Source of the DNA: Catenovulum maritimum
Lineage (GTDB): Bacteria; Pseudomonadota; Gammaproteobacteria; Enterobacterales; Alteromonadaceae
DNA length: 64,000 bases
Assembly (NCBI RefSeq): GCF_001050375.1
Contig: NZ_KQ130491.1
Coordinates: 62,001-126,000, forward strand
Reading direction: 5' to 3'
Under the pieces are notes generated by a model that saw nothing but the letters and a program-made list of their open reading frames with translations, had not been told where the DNA came from and ran no database searches. Made by a program: the position numbers and the translations under genes. Of the stretch, positions 19,005 to 28,877 are shown piece by piece (position 1 is the first letter of the stretch; every line of letters starts with the position of its first letter).

Positions 19005-20777
19005 ATGAAAATGAAATTAATATATATGATGCTATGCGTTTCGTCCGTGCTTGGTTTATCCGCTTGCTCTGTTGATACTATTGACTTAAAAGCACCACAA
19101 GAAACGGTAGACGAACCCGGTACAGGCAACGAGACCGACACGGGGAATGATATTCCACCATCGGATATTAGAGTTGAACTTGACCTAACAGATAGCCAAA
19201 ACACGCTTGGTGAAATGCGTGATATGTGGCTTGTTGCAAATCGAATTTCGCCAACGACAGGCGGTAATGTCCGTCCTGGTTTAAAAATAAATACAGTTCG
19301 TATGATAGGTGGAATTAAGAAAAATGAAAATGGTGTCAATGTACCCGACTTAGAATTTGATACCGCTTTTTATGATGAAACACTGGGCGATTATGTTTAT
19401 GATTTTTCTCCCTTAATTGATCGAATTAACAAAATTCGTAACCGTGGAACTGATATTCACCAAATCGTGTTAGACCAGCCACCATGGGCTTTCCAGCGAG
19501 GCTATACCTTTATACCTGAAGGGCAAAAAGATAATGTTAACTTTAGAGAAAATGAGCGAATCTCAATCTATGGCAACTCATTACCACCATATGATAAAGC
19601 GGAATATGCAGAGTATATTGAAGCCTTAATGACCAAGTTGATAGACGAATATGGTAAAGACGAGGTGAAAACCTGGCGCTTTAGAGTTGGCTCTGAAATA
19701 GAAACACCAGATCACTGGTTTGGCACAGAGGCTGATTTTGTCGAACATTTTGCCAATACAGAAGGTGCTGTTCGTAAGGTATTACCAGAAGCTATTTTTG
19801 GGGTGCATACTCGACCACCTTCATTTATTTATAAAAGCGGAACAGTGACTAATTATAAAAGCGAAGTCATCAAGTCGTTTGCTAATGCCATCATTGAATA
19901 TGCTGATCAGAACAATATCCGCATCGACTTTTGGGGTATATCAGATTATCCAATTATTACCTCGGAAAAAACCAGACATCCAAAAGATAAATATGAAGAA
20001 TTATTTGCACAATTAGTAGAGCATCCTAAATGGAAAGACTATACCGTATTAGATCTTGAAGAATTCTCAATCATTTCTAAAATCGGAAGCGGCTACTTAA
20101 TAACTTCAGATACAGCGCAAGCTGACACATTATTGATAGCTATGACGGATGAGCTGCATAAAAAGGGGATTGACCAAATTTTCCAATGGGGACAAAGAAA
20201 AGCAGAGCATGAAGATTTTCGCACTAAAGCTTTAGCTGATATGGCTGGTAAAGTTCGCTATCCAGCTAGTCTAATCAGCACAGGCAATGCCAATCCTGAT
20301 GACATTGGCGTTATCGTCGCGACTAACTCACCTCAAACAGACTTGGATATTTTATTATATAACTACAACCCAGCAGACCTAGAAGCAGAAAGCACGCCAG
20401 AAATTTTGACCTCAATAAAAATGGATGTGCCAGTGGGCAGCGTATTTTCATACCGTAAAAGATTGTTGAGCAAAGAAAATAAAAAATTCCAAGTCTTTAT
20501 GGAAGAACCAGGCGCAGATGATTACCTAATTAAAAACAAAGGCAGTGGGTTTAATAAATACGGTAATGGCTCTGGTGGTGTTACTTCAAATGTTTTAACC
20601 GCTGAAGGTCAACTTGCTTTTGAACAATATGTATTTACTAACACAAGTGAATGGACAGACTGGCAACAAATTGTGACTGTTTCTGCTGGTAATGGCGAAG
20701 CCGGATCTGTAATGCATATCGAATCTAAATTGCCTTTATTTTCATATGAAAAAATCGAAGTCAAAAAACTTAACTAA
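19005..20777 (+). CDS. Lipoprotein glycoside hydrolase, clan GH-A, GH39-like
   Basis: Predicted outer-membrane lipoprotein (lipobox LGLSAC, Cys21, Ser at +2) of 590 residues. A Thr/Asp/Gly-rich linker (about 36-55) leads to a domain that reads like a TIM-barrel hydrolase. WRFRVGSE near 224-231 resembles the acid/base strand of GH39 (xWNEPN), and VLDLEEF near 348-354 resembles the nucleophile strand, giving candidate catalytic residues Glu231 and Glu352 or Glu353. A beta-rich C-terminal part follows from about residue 420. GH39-like enzymes occur in ulvan loci of marine bacteria, and the neighbours (PL24/25-like, GH78, GH105, sulfatase) fit that. The usual Asn before the acid/base Glu is Ser here. 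The family assignment is tentative. Confidence 0.6.
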   Translation: MKMKLIYMMLCVSSVLGLSACSVDTIDLKAPQETVDEPGTGNETDTGNDIPPSDIRVELDLTDSQNTLGEMRDMWLVANRISPTTGGNVRPGLKINTVRMIGGIKKNENGVNVPDLEFDTAFYDETLGDYVYDFSPLIDRINKIRNRGTDIHQIVLDQPPWAFQRGYTFIPEGQKDNVNFRENERISIYGNSLPPYDKAEYAEYIEALMTKLIDEYGKDEVKTWRFRVGSEIETPDHWFGTEADFVEHFANTEGAVRKVLPEAIFGVHTRPPSFIYKSGTVTNYKSEVIKSFANAIIEYADQNNIRIDFWGISDYPIITSEKTRHPKDKYEELFAQLVEHPKWKDYTVLDLEEFSIISKIGSGYLITSDTAQADTLLIAMTDELHKKGIDQIFQWGQRKAEHEDFRTKALADMAGKVRYPASLISTGNANPDDIGVIVATNSPQTDLDILLYNYNPADLEAESTPEILTSIKMDVPVGSVFSYRKRLLSKENKKFQVFMEEPGADDYLIKNKGSGFNKYGNGSGGVTSNVLTAEGQLAFEQYVFTNTSEWTDWQQIVTVSAGNGEAGSVMHIESKLPLFSYEKIEVKKLN

Positions 20778-20839
20778 TACCGAGTTAGGTATTATTTCGA
20801 TGAAAGCCTACACGAATTAAGCTTAAGTTTGATTAAAAT

Positions 20840-20862
20840 ACCGATCTGGAATTCAGATCGGT
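20840..20862 (+). terminator. Terminator after the GH39-like gene
   Basis: ACCGATCTG and CAGATCGGT form a perfect nine-bp stem with a five-base loop, followed by CTTATTCGATTT. It lies about 60 bases after the stop. Confidence 0.7.
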
Positions 20863-21089
20863 CTTATTCGATTTCACCCCCTGCTTAGGATTTAACCTCA
20901 AATATAAGCGGCCTATATGTCTAGCTAAAACTCACCTTTACAATTCTATCTTGCTAGAACAGCCATTATTTCGATAGTTTTTCCATTTTAGGGTATCAAT
21001 TTTAGGGTTTAGAGCCTCTTCTTATATATGTCTGAAACCTGATTCAGCATAGCTATGCTTTAACATAAGCGAGATACAAGAGAACCTTT
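20863..21089. other. Gap before the PL24/25-like gene
   Basis: Non-coding by eye. It should hold the promoter of the next gene, because a terminator closes the previous one. No regulator site was recognised. Confidence 0.3.
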
Positions 21090-22667
21090 ATGAAACTGGT
21101 TATTGATAACTATAAAAAAATACAACAAATGACTTTGTCCTTGATCGCAGCAAGTTTTTTAGTTTGGTTTAGTGGTAATAGCACTGCAGCTATTAAACTT
21201 GAACACGAAATTAAAGTGACAGATCAAGCCTTGTTTTTTGATGGCGTGAAAAAAAGCGTACCTCAAGCTAGAACCCAAGCTTATATCGAAGGGCAAAAAT
21301 ATAACTATGCCTACGGAAATGCGATAGCGCCTCATGGCGATGCGATTAAAGTTTATAAAAACTATGTATTTATGACATGGTATCGAGGGGGAATTTTAGA
21401 TCGGCATGTCATGCTCACTCGCTATAATACTTTAACAGGGAAAAGCGTAACGATTGAATTTCCGCATCAACATACAGGATTTGAAGGGCGTTGGTGGGTT
21501 GGTGAAACTCATAACACGATTGCGGTGGCGATAAGCCCAAAAGATGAAACTATCCATCTACTTTATGATATGCACGCCTACCGAGAAAACACAGACACAG
21601 GTGGTAATGGCGACATCCGAAAAGACTATTTTCGTTATTCATACAGCCTTGCTGGGGCCGCTAGTGTCACGGATAACAATTTTACCTTAACGCAATTCGT
21701 AAAAGATACTAGTGTGAATAGTGAAGGCGCTACTGATTACAAACACCTGACCATGACAGGCATTGAAGACCATGGCCAATTTTCACGTTTAACTTATCCA
21801 ACCTTTTTTACTAGCCATGATGGCGACTTATTTTTACACATGCGACAAGGTAGTTCGCACGATGGTCGTGTTGTATTTAACAAGTATCTAGCTGAACAGG
21901 GTAAATGGAGTCATTTTAAAAGCTTTAATGTATTGGGCGCTGGCAAAAAAGGCGAGATTAAGAATTGGAGCATCTACGGCAAAATGAAATATGCCGATGG
22001 CAAGATCCGAATTGGCTTTCAAAGACGTTTTAACTTACCCGATCGTTTTAGAGCGCAAGATGGGATGTTTTATGCGTACTCTGACGATCCGAGTGGTGAA
22101 ACTCAGTGGAAAAACTATAAAGGTGAAGCAATCACAATGCCGCTAGTGAAAGCGGATGAAGCTTTAGTGATGAGACCCGGCGACTTATTACCGGATGCGA
22201 CCGCTAAAGATCAAGTCAGTATTACTGGTGGTTTCGACTGGACGGTAACTGAGAATGGCGATTTGCACTTGATTGGTCAAACTAATGAGTGGGTAAATAA
22301 AAAGGTTATTAAAAAAGTTTATTCCCATACTTACCAAAAAGCTGGAGTTGGTGAATTAATAACGACGACTGATTTCCCACCCGCATCACAGCTGTATACC
22401 GCAGGCGAGAATATTTACATTATTGGTTTAGAGCAAGGCCGACCATTTGTTGAGCAAGCAAAAGGTGGCACCAATGATTTCACCCGTGTTTACTATGCAC
22501 CAGTTGGTAGTCAATCTTTCCAGAAGGGGATAGTCCACATACATGACGGAAAATTATATTACTACCTGTTAGAAAAAGGCGGTGCAGGAGATAAGCGAAC
22601 GACCTACTTACAAATCATTAATTTAGATATTGATTCTAAGTCATATTTCAAGAAAATCAAGCAATGA
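21090..22667 (+). CDS. BNR-4 beta-propeller, PL24/PL25-like ulvan lyase
   Basis: A 525-residue exported protein with a long signal sequence (hydrophobic stretch about 13-34, cleavage near STAA). The fold is that of the BNR-4 group, a seven-bladed propeller that includes ulvan lyases PL24 and PL25. These beta-eliminate the bond between rhamnose-3-sulfate and a uronic acid. Two histidines spaced 21 residues apart, His141 (GETHNTIAVAIS) and His162 (LLYDMHAY), and the later Tyr236 (LTYPTF) and Arg252 (HMRQGSS) sit where lyase catalytic residues are expected. The spacing fits PL24 slightly better as I recall it. The neighbouring GH105 would take its unsaturated products. An inactive or different-substrate BNR-4 member cannot be excluded. 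Confidence 0.7.
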   Translation: MKLVIDNYKKIQQMTLSLIAASFLVWFSGNSTAAIKLEHEIKVTDQALFFDGVKKSVPQARTQAYIEGQKYNYAYGNAIAPHGDAIKVYKNYVFMTWYRGGILDRHVMLTRYNTLTGKSVTIEFPHQHTGFEGRWWVGETHNTIAVAISPKDETIHLLYDMHAYRENTDTGGNGDIRKDYFRYSYSLAGAASVTDNNFTLTQFVKDTSVNSEGATDYKHLTMTGIEDHGQFSRLTYPTFFTSHDGDLFLHMRQGSSHDGRVVFNKYLAEQGKWSHFKSFNVLGAGKKGEIKNWSIYGKMKYADGKIRIGFQRRFNLPDRFRAQDGMFYAYSDDPSGETQWKNYKGEAITMPLVKADEALVMRPGDLLPDATAKDQVSITGGFDWTVTENGDLHLIGQTNEWVNKKVIKKVYSHTYQKAGVGELITTTDFPPASQLYTAGENIYIIGLEQGRPFVEQAKGGTNDFTRVYYAPVGSQSFQKGIVHIHDGKLYYYLLEKGGAGDKRTTYLQIINLDIDSKSYFKKIKQ

Positions 22668-22931
22668 ATAAGCATTTTAGGTTGGCGTAAATGGCGATTA
22701 CTTGACTCAAAAATAATTCGAAACTGTCAGTTTGGCCGAGAAATATCTATAAGTGTTTACCAGTGTGTCGAAGAAAACCCCAGCTGGGGATTCATTACAA
22801 GCGCGTCAAGAATTAAGTAAATAGAGGTTAGCTGAGTCGTATTTGTTCTCTAAATCATGGCAAGTAAATCTATCTCTATTCGAAATATAACAACTGCGAT
22901 TTAAAAACATATGAAGCGAGTTTAAAGGTAA

Positions 22932-25805
22932 ATGAAAAAAAATATCCTCTTTATTGTCTTGTGTAGTGCCTTATCTGCGTGTGCAGAGCAGGCTGCTATG
23001 TCTTCGAAAAGTTTATCAGAACCATTAGCTACAAAGGTGTCAGCAACACAACAGCAAGCTGCATCTAATTTATTGGTCGAAGGACACCCCAAACCGTTAA
23101 ATGTACATCGCCTGACGCCACGATTATCTTGGCATGCCAACGTGCAACAGCAAGCTGCTTATCAAATTCAAGCTGCTTCCAGTACAGAGCAATTGCTTAG
23201 CGGCCAAGCTGATTTATGGGATAGCGGTAAAGTATTACAACGACGTTCGCTTAACATTTCTTACCAAGGCAAGCCATTAACAACCAACCAAAATATTTAT
23301 TGGCGCGTTCGTGTGTGGGCAAAAGGTAGCCAAGTAGCACAGCAATGGAGTGATATACAGCATTGGCAAATGGGGTTATTAACTAACAGCGACTGGCAGG
23401 CAAAGTGGCTGCAAGTACAAAATCCTGTAACCACAGCTTTAACTCCAGAAGTAAAACAATGGATCAAGTTCGCTGGTACAACCGAATCTGTAGAGGGTGG
23501 TCACTTAACTCGTGCTGTACAGCAGCTAGAAAAACAAGCGACAGCGAGCTTGTTTCGACACCAGTTTAGAATTGATAAAGTGATAGCGTCAGCTAAATTA
23601 CATAGCACGGCTGGCGGTTATTATGAAATCTTCGTCAATGGTCGACAAGTTAAAGATAGGCTACTCGATCCCGGTCAAACCGATTTTGATAAACGTATTT
23701 TGTACAACAGTGATGATGTCAGCGCTTTGCTTGAAAATGGCAATAACAGTATTGCGGTGCATTTAGGCAGTGGTTGGTATAATGAAGAAATCGCATTTTC
23801 GGGCCCTAAAAGAAAACTAAGCTATGGCCAGCCGACCTTTATCGCACAGCTGGATGTGACTTTTACCGATGGCAGTACACAACAAATTATCACTAATGAA
23901 GAGTGGCGCAGCCATCCATCCGCAATCGTTAAAGAAGGGATTTTTAGTGGTGAATTTTACGATGCCAATCAAGCCGTACCAGACTGGAATGCTATCAACA
24001 AGCCAGCTAATTATGCTGATTGGCAACCAGTTAAAGTATTACAACAATGGCCGACTGAAGTATTAGAACCTCAATTATTACCACCCGTTCGCGCCCAACA
24101 AAGCATTAAACCAGTCAAAATACTCAACCCAAAACCAGATGTTTGGGTATTCGATTTTGGCCAGAACTTTACTGGTATCCCAACTTTAGATCTCGCGGTG
24201 CTAAATTTAACCGCTAAACAGGCTGTTTATTTACGTTACGCTGAATGGGCCGATAGTGCGGGAAATATTAGCCAATTGAGCTCAGGTGGTTGGGCGACTA
24301 AATTAAATGCGGTGGATGCTTATCTTGCCAGTGCCACACCTCAAAATTTTAGTTCAGAGCCTTCAGCAACCAAAAACAATTGGACGGCTAAATTTACTTG
24401 GCGTGGTTTTCGCTACGTTGAAATAACCGGGCTAAAAAATCCACCAAATTTAGACGTGATTTCTGCAAGGTTAGTGCGCAGCGATGTTAAGCGAGTTGGT
24501 CATTTTGAAAGTTCAGATCCGCTACTCAATCGTATTCACCAAACCGCATTGTGGAGTTATGAAAGTAATTTGATTAGCTTACCGCTGGATTGTCCTAACC
24601 GAGAAAAAGCAGGCTGGACAGGTGATGCCCATGCCACCTTAATTACCGGCAATTACAATTTCAACATGGATACCTTTTGGCAAAAGTATTTAGGCGATTT
24701 TAAAACCGCTCGTCACATTGCTCCTGCCGTTGTACCAGGTAAACGCACTACAGGGAAAAAATTAGACTGGGCAGTAGCTGAGGTTTTTATTGCTTGGGAG
24801 CATTACCGCCATCATGGTGATCAGCAATTATTAGCAGAGCAATATCAAAGTTTGCTTGAATATATGGATTTTGGCGAAAGTCAGCTATCTAATTATTTGC
24901 TAAAAAAAGGTTATGGAGATTGGTGTGATCCTGTTGTTGCACCCGGCACTCCAAGGGTTAAAGGTAGAGGCGTCCCACAACACACAAGTACTACAGTGAC
25001 CAGCAGTGCTTTATTTGCTCGCGCGGCCGATTTGATGTCACGTATTGCTAAAACATTGGCTAAACCTGCAGATGAACAGCGCTTTGCTCGCTTGTTTGAA
25101 AATATTCGCAGCCACTTTCATCAAATCTTATTTAATGAAAAAACAGGGCATTACGGTAGCCAAACCGCAGATGCAATGGCGCTAAGGTTTAACCTAACGC
25201 CTGAGCATTTAAAACAAGGCGTCGCAGATGCCTTAAACCATGATGTCAGCGAAACTTGGCGTGGTCACTCCTCTGTTGGAGCATTAGGGCAAACATGGCT
25301 TTACCGTGCGTTAAGTGACTATGGTCATGCAGATACTGCATTTCATATATTTAAAGCAAAAGGTTACCCAGGTTTTTCTTATCTATTTGATGAGATTAAC
25401 GGCACTACTTTATGGGAACGAAAAGGTTCTTTTGACCCTGCATTAGGGAAAGCACCAGACCGCTCACTTAATCACCCATTTCATGGTGGCTACGACGGCT
25501 GGTTTTACGAAGGTTTAGGTGGCATACGACCTTTAGACAATAGTGTTGGCTATCAAGACTTTGCATTAGCACCTGTGTTTCCTAAAGCGCTTTCAGCTGT
25601 ATCTGTTAGCCATGTTACTGGTTATGGCGAAATCAAAAGTGAATGGCAGCGCTACGGGGATCTGATCCATTGGCAGGTTTCAATCCCACAAAATAGCACT
25701 GCAGAAATAACCTTGCCTGGGGGTAAGCGCCAACTTTACCTCGGGGGGCAGTATAGTTTTGAAATTAAGCTTGCAGATGAATCGCCAGATTCAAAAGGCA
25801 TATAA
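22932..25805 (+). CDS. GH78 alpha-L-rhamnosidase lipoprotein, copy 1
   Basis: Releases terminal alpha-L-rhamnose, probably from ulvan oligosaccharides. It has 957 residues with a lipobox LSAC (Cys17, Ala at +2, so outer-membrane type). Domain order is typical: N-terminal beta domains (about 60-400), then the (alpha/alpha)6 barrel from about 520. The general-acid motif reads CPNREKAGWTGD near 553-564, the short form of the family motif, and TTLWERKG near 826 carries the second conserved Glu. NHPFHGGYDGWFYEGLGG matches the family end. The start is preceded by AAAGG. It is followed 67 bases later by a second GH78. Confidence 0.92.
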   Translation: MKKNILFIVLCSALSACAEQAAMSSKSLSEPLATKVSATQQQAASNLLVEGHPKPLNVHRLTPRLSWHANVQQQAAYQIQAASSTEQLLSGQADLWDSGKVLQRRSLNISYQGKPLTTNQNIYWRVRVWAKGSQVAQQWSDIQHWQMGLLTNSDWQAKWLQVQNPVTTALTPEVKQWIKFAGTTESVEGGHLTRAVQQLEKQATASLFRHQFRIDKVIASAKLHSTAGGYYEIFVNGRQVKDRLLDPGQTDFDKRILYNSDDVSALLENGNNSIAVHLGSGWYNEEIAFSGPKRKLSYGQPTFIAQLDVTFTDGSTQQIITNEEWRSHPSAIVKEGIFSGEFYDANQAVPDWNAINKPANYADWQPVKVLQQWPTEVLEPQLLPPVRAQQSIKPVKILNPKPDVWVFDFGQNFTGIPTLDLAVLNLTAKQAVYLRYAEWADSAGNISQLSSGGWATKLNAVDAYLASATPQNFSSEPSATKNNWTAKFTWRGFRYVEITGLKNPPNLDVISARLVRSDVKRVGHFESSDPLLNRIHQTALWSYESNLISLPLDCPNREKAGWTGDAHATLITGNYNFNMDTFWQKYLGDFKTARHIAPAVVPGKRTTGKKLDWAVAEVFIAWEHYRHHGDQQLLAEQYQSLLEYMDFGESQLSNYLLKKGYGDWCDPVVAPGTPRVKGRGVPQHTSTTVTSSALFARAADLMSRIAKTLAKPADEQRFARLFENIRSHFHQILFNEKTGHYGSQTADAMALRFNLTPEHLKQGVADALNHDVSETWRGHSSVGALGQTWLYRALSDYGHADTAFHIFKAKGYPGFSYLFDEINGTTLWERKGSFDPALGKAPDRSLNHPFHGGYDGWFYEGLGGIRPLDNSVGYQDFALAPVFPKALSAVSVSHVTGYGEIKSEWQRYGDLIHWQVSIPQNSTAEITLPGGKRQLYLGGQYSFEIKLADESPDSKGI

Positions 25806-25872
25806 AAATATATAGAGGCCGATATTCAGCATAGGTATTGGCGCTCTTAAAGTATAAATGATGGAGTTATTC

Positions 25873-28746
25873 ATGTTTGTTAGTTTTAGTGAGTTTAGAT
25901 TTACTCTCAATCAGTTTAGCCGCATAGGCTTGTTTACTTGTCTATTATTGTTAATATCGGCCTGTACTCATATATCGGCTCAACAGGTAAAATTGTCAGC
26001 GCCAATAAAATTGACGGTCGGTGAAGGTTTTGTAAACCCGATCGGTTATTACGAGCAAGTCCCGCGTTTTTCTTGGCAGATCGCGGCTGATGCAAATTCG
26101 CAGTTACAACAAGCCTATCAAATTCAAGTTGCATCTTCTTTAGCCCGACTTGCAAATGCGGATGCCGATTTATGGGATAGCCAAAAACAGCTATCGTCAG
26201 CAACCTCTTGGATAAAATATCAGGGCAAGGCGTTATCATCTCGTCAGCAAATTTTTTGGCGGGTACGTATTTGGGATGAACAAGCGCAAATATCAAAATG
26301 GAGTGAAGCTGCGTCAATTGAATTAGGCTTATTAGCTAATGAAGATTGGCAAGGGCAGTGGATACGTCATCCAGAAACAGGTGAAATGCAGGCGTTTGAT
26401 CATAAAAATAAACAGTTTAAAAATAAGTTATATCGCCCGCAATATTTAACAACCCAATTTATTGCGACTAACAAAACTAGCGATAAAAAAAGTACAGCTG
26501 AAATTAAACAAGCGCGCTTATATATTACCGCCAAAGGCGTTTTTAATGCCTATATTAATGGTCAAAAGGTCTCCGAAGATGTGATGCCCCCAGGCTGGAC
26601 GCCATATTTACAACGAATTGAAACCTTAACCTATGATGTTACCGCGTTATTGAATGAGGGCGAAAACGTATTAGCGGCGACAGTTGCTGAAGGCTGGTAC
26701 ACAGGACGAATTTTGTGGCCTGTACCGCGTGAAGTAAAACCTTCTGCATTATTAGCTCAATTGGAAATTCAATATACAGATGGCAGTCGCCAAACTGTGG
26801 TTACAGATCGCAACTGGCAAGTCACAGTTAATGGCCCTATTCGCGCTGCGGGTAACTATGATGGTGAAACTTACGATGCGAATTATGAAATGCCGGGCTG
26901 GAATAAGCTTGGCTTTAATCATGATGAAAGTTGGAAGCCAGTGATTAGCGAAGCACTTGAGCCACAAGTGGTACTAGCACCCAAACGTCATCATGCTTCT
27001 GCGGTGAAATTAACCTTACCTGCAATTAGCATTGTGGATGTAGCTAACCCAGAGCCTGGTGTGGTGGTTTTTGATATGGGGCAAAATATGTTGGGCGTGC
27101 CAGAGCTTAATATTCCGGTGCTGGCTAACCAAAAAGTGAAAATACGCTTTGCTGAAGCATTACAAAAAAACACCTTCTATACCAAAAATATGCGCAGCGC
27201 GATTGCGACAGATTATTACACCCCCGCGCAATCTGGCGTGATTAATTATGTACCTACTTTCACCTTTCACGGTTACCGATTTGTTGAAATATCAGGTTTT
27301 GACCAATCAAAAACACCGGATTTAAGCTGGCTGAAAGGGCGAGTTTTACATTCTAATTTTGACGTAAATGCTAACTTTAAAAGCTCACACGCTAAATTGA
27401 ATAAATTGGCTGAAAACGTAGTCTGGGGATTACGAGGTAACTTTTTAGATATCCCAACTGATTGCCCGCAGCGTGATGAGCGTTTGGGGTGGACAGGTGA
27501 CGCTCAAGTGTTTGCTGCGCCATCTATGTATATGGCGGATGTTTATGGTTTTTGGGCTGCTTGGTTACAAACAGTACGCGAAGAGCAAGCGGATGATGGT
27601 CGCATCCCTAATTTTATTCCCACCAAAGAAAGTAAACATGGTCGTGGTTCTTCATCTGGTTGGGGCGATGCTGCTGTCATTATTCCGTGGGAGCTTTATT
27701 TATTAACTGGCGATGCGCAGATTCTCAAAGAAAACTACGACATGATGCAAAAGTGGTTAGCTTTTCATCAAGAAAAAGTGAAAGATGATCTGTCAACTAT
27801 GGGCGGTTTTGCAGATTGGTTACAACCACATCCTAAAGCCAAAGAAGGTAGCCAAGCGCGTCGCGGAGATACTTCGATTGAGTTAATTTCTACCGCGTAT
27901 TATGCACATTCGTTAGATTATATTGCTAAAGCCGCTCAAGTATTAGGTCGTGACGCAGACGCTGCTAGTTACACGGCTAGTTTCAATAGGGCTAAAGTTG
28001 CATTTCGTAAAGCCTATTATGATGAGCAAACTAAGGTGATTGGTGCCGCCAGCCAAACCAGTTATTTATTACCACTGGCTTTTGGTTTGTTTGATGGCGT
28101 TGATGTCACTAATGCCCAGCAACATTTACTTGCGACAATAGCTTCGGCAGATCATCATTTACGTACAGGCTTTTTAGGCACACCGCTATTGGCTCCTGTA
28201 TTACAGGATATGGGCCGTAGTGATGTAATGTACGACTTATTGTTTAAAGAAACTTACCCTTCATGGTTTTATTCTATAAACAATGGTGCAACCACAACCT
28301 GGGAGCGTTGGAATTCTTATTCGTTAAAAGACGGCTTTAGTAAAGCATCAATGAACTCGCTTAACCATTACGCTTATGGTGCAGTGGCCAAATGGTTTTA
28401 TGAAGGCATTTTAGGCATTAAGTCTGCGGGTGTTGGTTTTAACGAGATTAATATTGAACCACAATTTAATCAGCGTTTAACCCAAGCTAGCGGCAGCTAT
28501 AAAACACCGCAAGGTGAAGTAGCAGTTGAGTGGTCAATTGCACAAGGTCAACTTGATATGCAGGTGACTATCCCTAAAAACACTTTAGCTAACTTTATTT
28601 TGCCGCAAGTGCAAGCTGGCACCTTAATCATTAACGGTGAATCTGTCAGTAATCAAAAGGATGCTATTGATAAGGGTTTAACAAAGAATATGTTGATTAA
28701 GCAAGCACCAGGTGCTTATCGTATTACAGGTCGTATTTCACTTTAG
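25873..28746 (+). CDS. GH78 alpha-L-rhamnosidase lipoprotein, copy 2
   Basis: Second alpha-L-rhamnosidase, 957 residues from the ATG at 25873. That start is chosen because GGAG lies seven bases before it; an upstream ATG pair at 25858 lacks such a site. Lipobox LISAC is near residue 31. The classic acid motif CPQRDERLGWTGD is near residues 530-542 and ATTTWERW near 808. The barrel motif differs from copy 1 (QRDERLGW against NREKAGW), so the two are old paralogues, probably with different linkage or product size. The short spacing suggests cotranscription. A bidirectional terminator follows. Confidence 0.93.
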   Translation: MFVSFSEFRFTLNQFSRIGLFTCLLLLISACTHISAQQVKLSAPIKLTVGEGFVNPIGYYEQVPRFSWQIAADANSQLQQAYQIQVASSLARLANADADLWDSQKQLSSATSWIKYQGKALSSRQQIFWRVRIWDEQAQISKWSEAASIELGLLANEDWQGQWIRHPETGEMQAFDHKNKQFKNKLYRPQYLTTQFIATNKTSDKKSTAEIKQARLYITAKGVFNAYINGQKVSEDVMPPGWTPYLQRIETLTYDVTALLNEGENVLAATVAEGWYTGRILWPVPREVKPSALLAQLEIQYTDGSRQTVVTDRNWQVTVNGPIRAAGNYDGETYDANYEMPGWNKLGFNHDESWKPVISEALEPQVVLAPKRHHASAVKLTLPAISIVDVANPEPGVVVFDMGQNMLGVPELNIPVLANQKVKIRFAEALQKNTFYTKNMRSAIATDYYTPAQSGVINYVPTFTFHGYRFVEISGFDQSKTPDLSWLKGRVLHSNFDVNANFKSSHAKLNKLAENVVWGLRGNFLDIPTDCPQRDERLGWTGDAQVFAAPSMYMADVYGFWAAWLQTVREEQADDGRIPNFIPTKESKHGRGSSSGWGDAAVIIPWELYLLTGDAQILKENYDMMQKWLAFHQEKVKDDLSTMGGFADWLQPHPKAKEGSQARRGDTSIELISTAYYAHSLDYIAKAAQVLGRDADAASYTASFNRAKVAFRKAYYDEQTKVIGAASQTSYLLPLAFGLFDGVDVTNAQQHLLATIASADHHLRTGFLGTPLLAPVLQDMGRSDVMYDLLFKETYPSWFYSINNGATTTWERWNSYSLKDGFSKASMNSLNHYAYGAVAKWFYEGILGIKSAGVGFNEINIEPQFNQRLTQASGSYKTPQGEVAVEWSIAQGQLDMQVTIPKNTLANFILPQVQAGTLIINGESVSNQKDAIDKGLTKNMLIKQAPGAYRITGRISL

Positions 28747-28761
28747 TACTAATTAAGCTTC

Positions 28762-28816
28762 AATGAAACACAGGTGTTGCTACTGATAAAATAGTTAACA
28801 CCTGTTTCATTTTTTC
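28762..28816. terminator. Bidirectional terminator between GH78 and GH105
   Basis: AATGAAACACAGGTGTT and AACACCTGTTTCATT pair over 15 bp with one two-base bulge, and a T run follows. It sits between convergent genes and can serve both. Confidence 0.8.
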
Positions 28817-28877
28817 TCAGCTGTTCTAAGCGAGGTAAGTGCATATGTACAGACCGAGCCAACTAGGTTAGCGCCTG

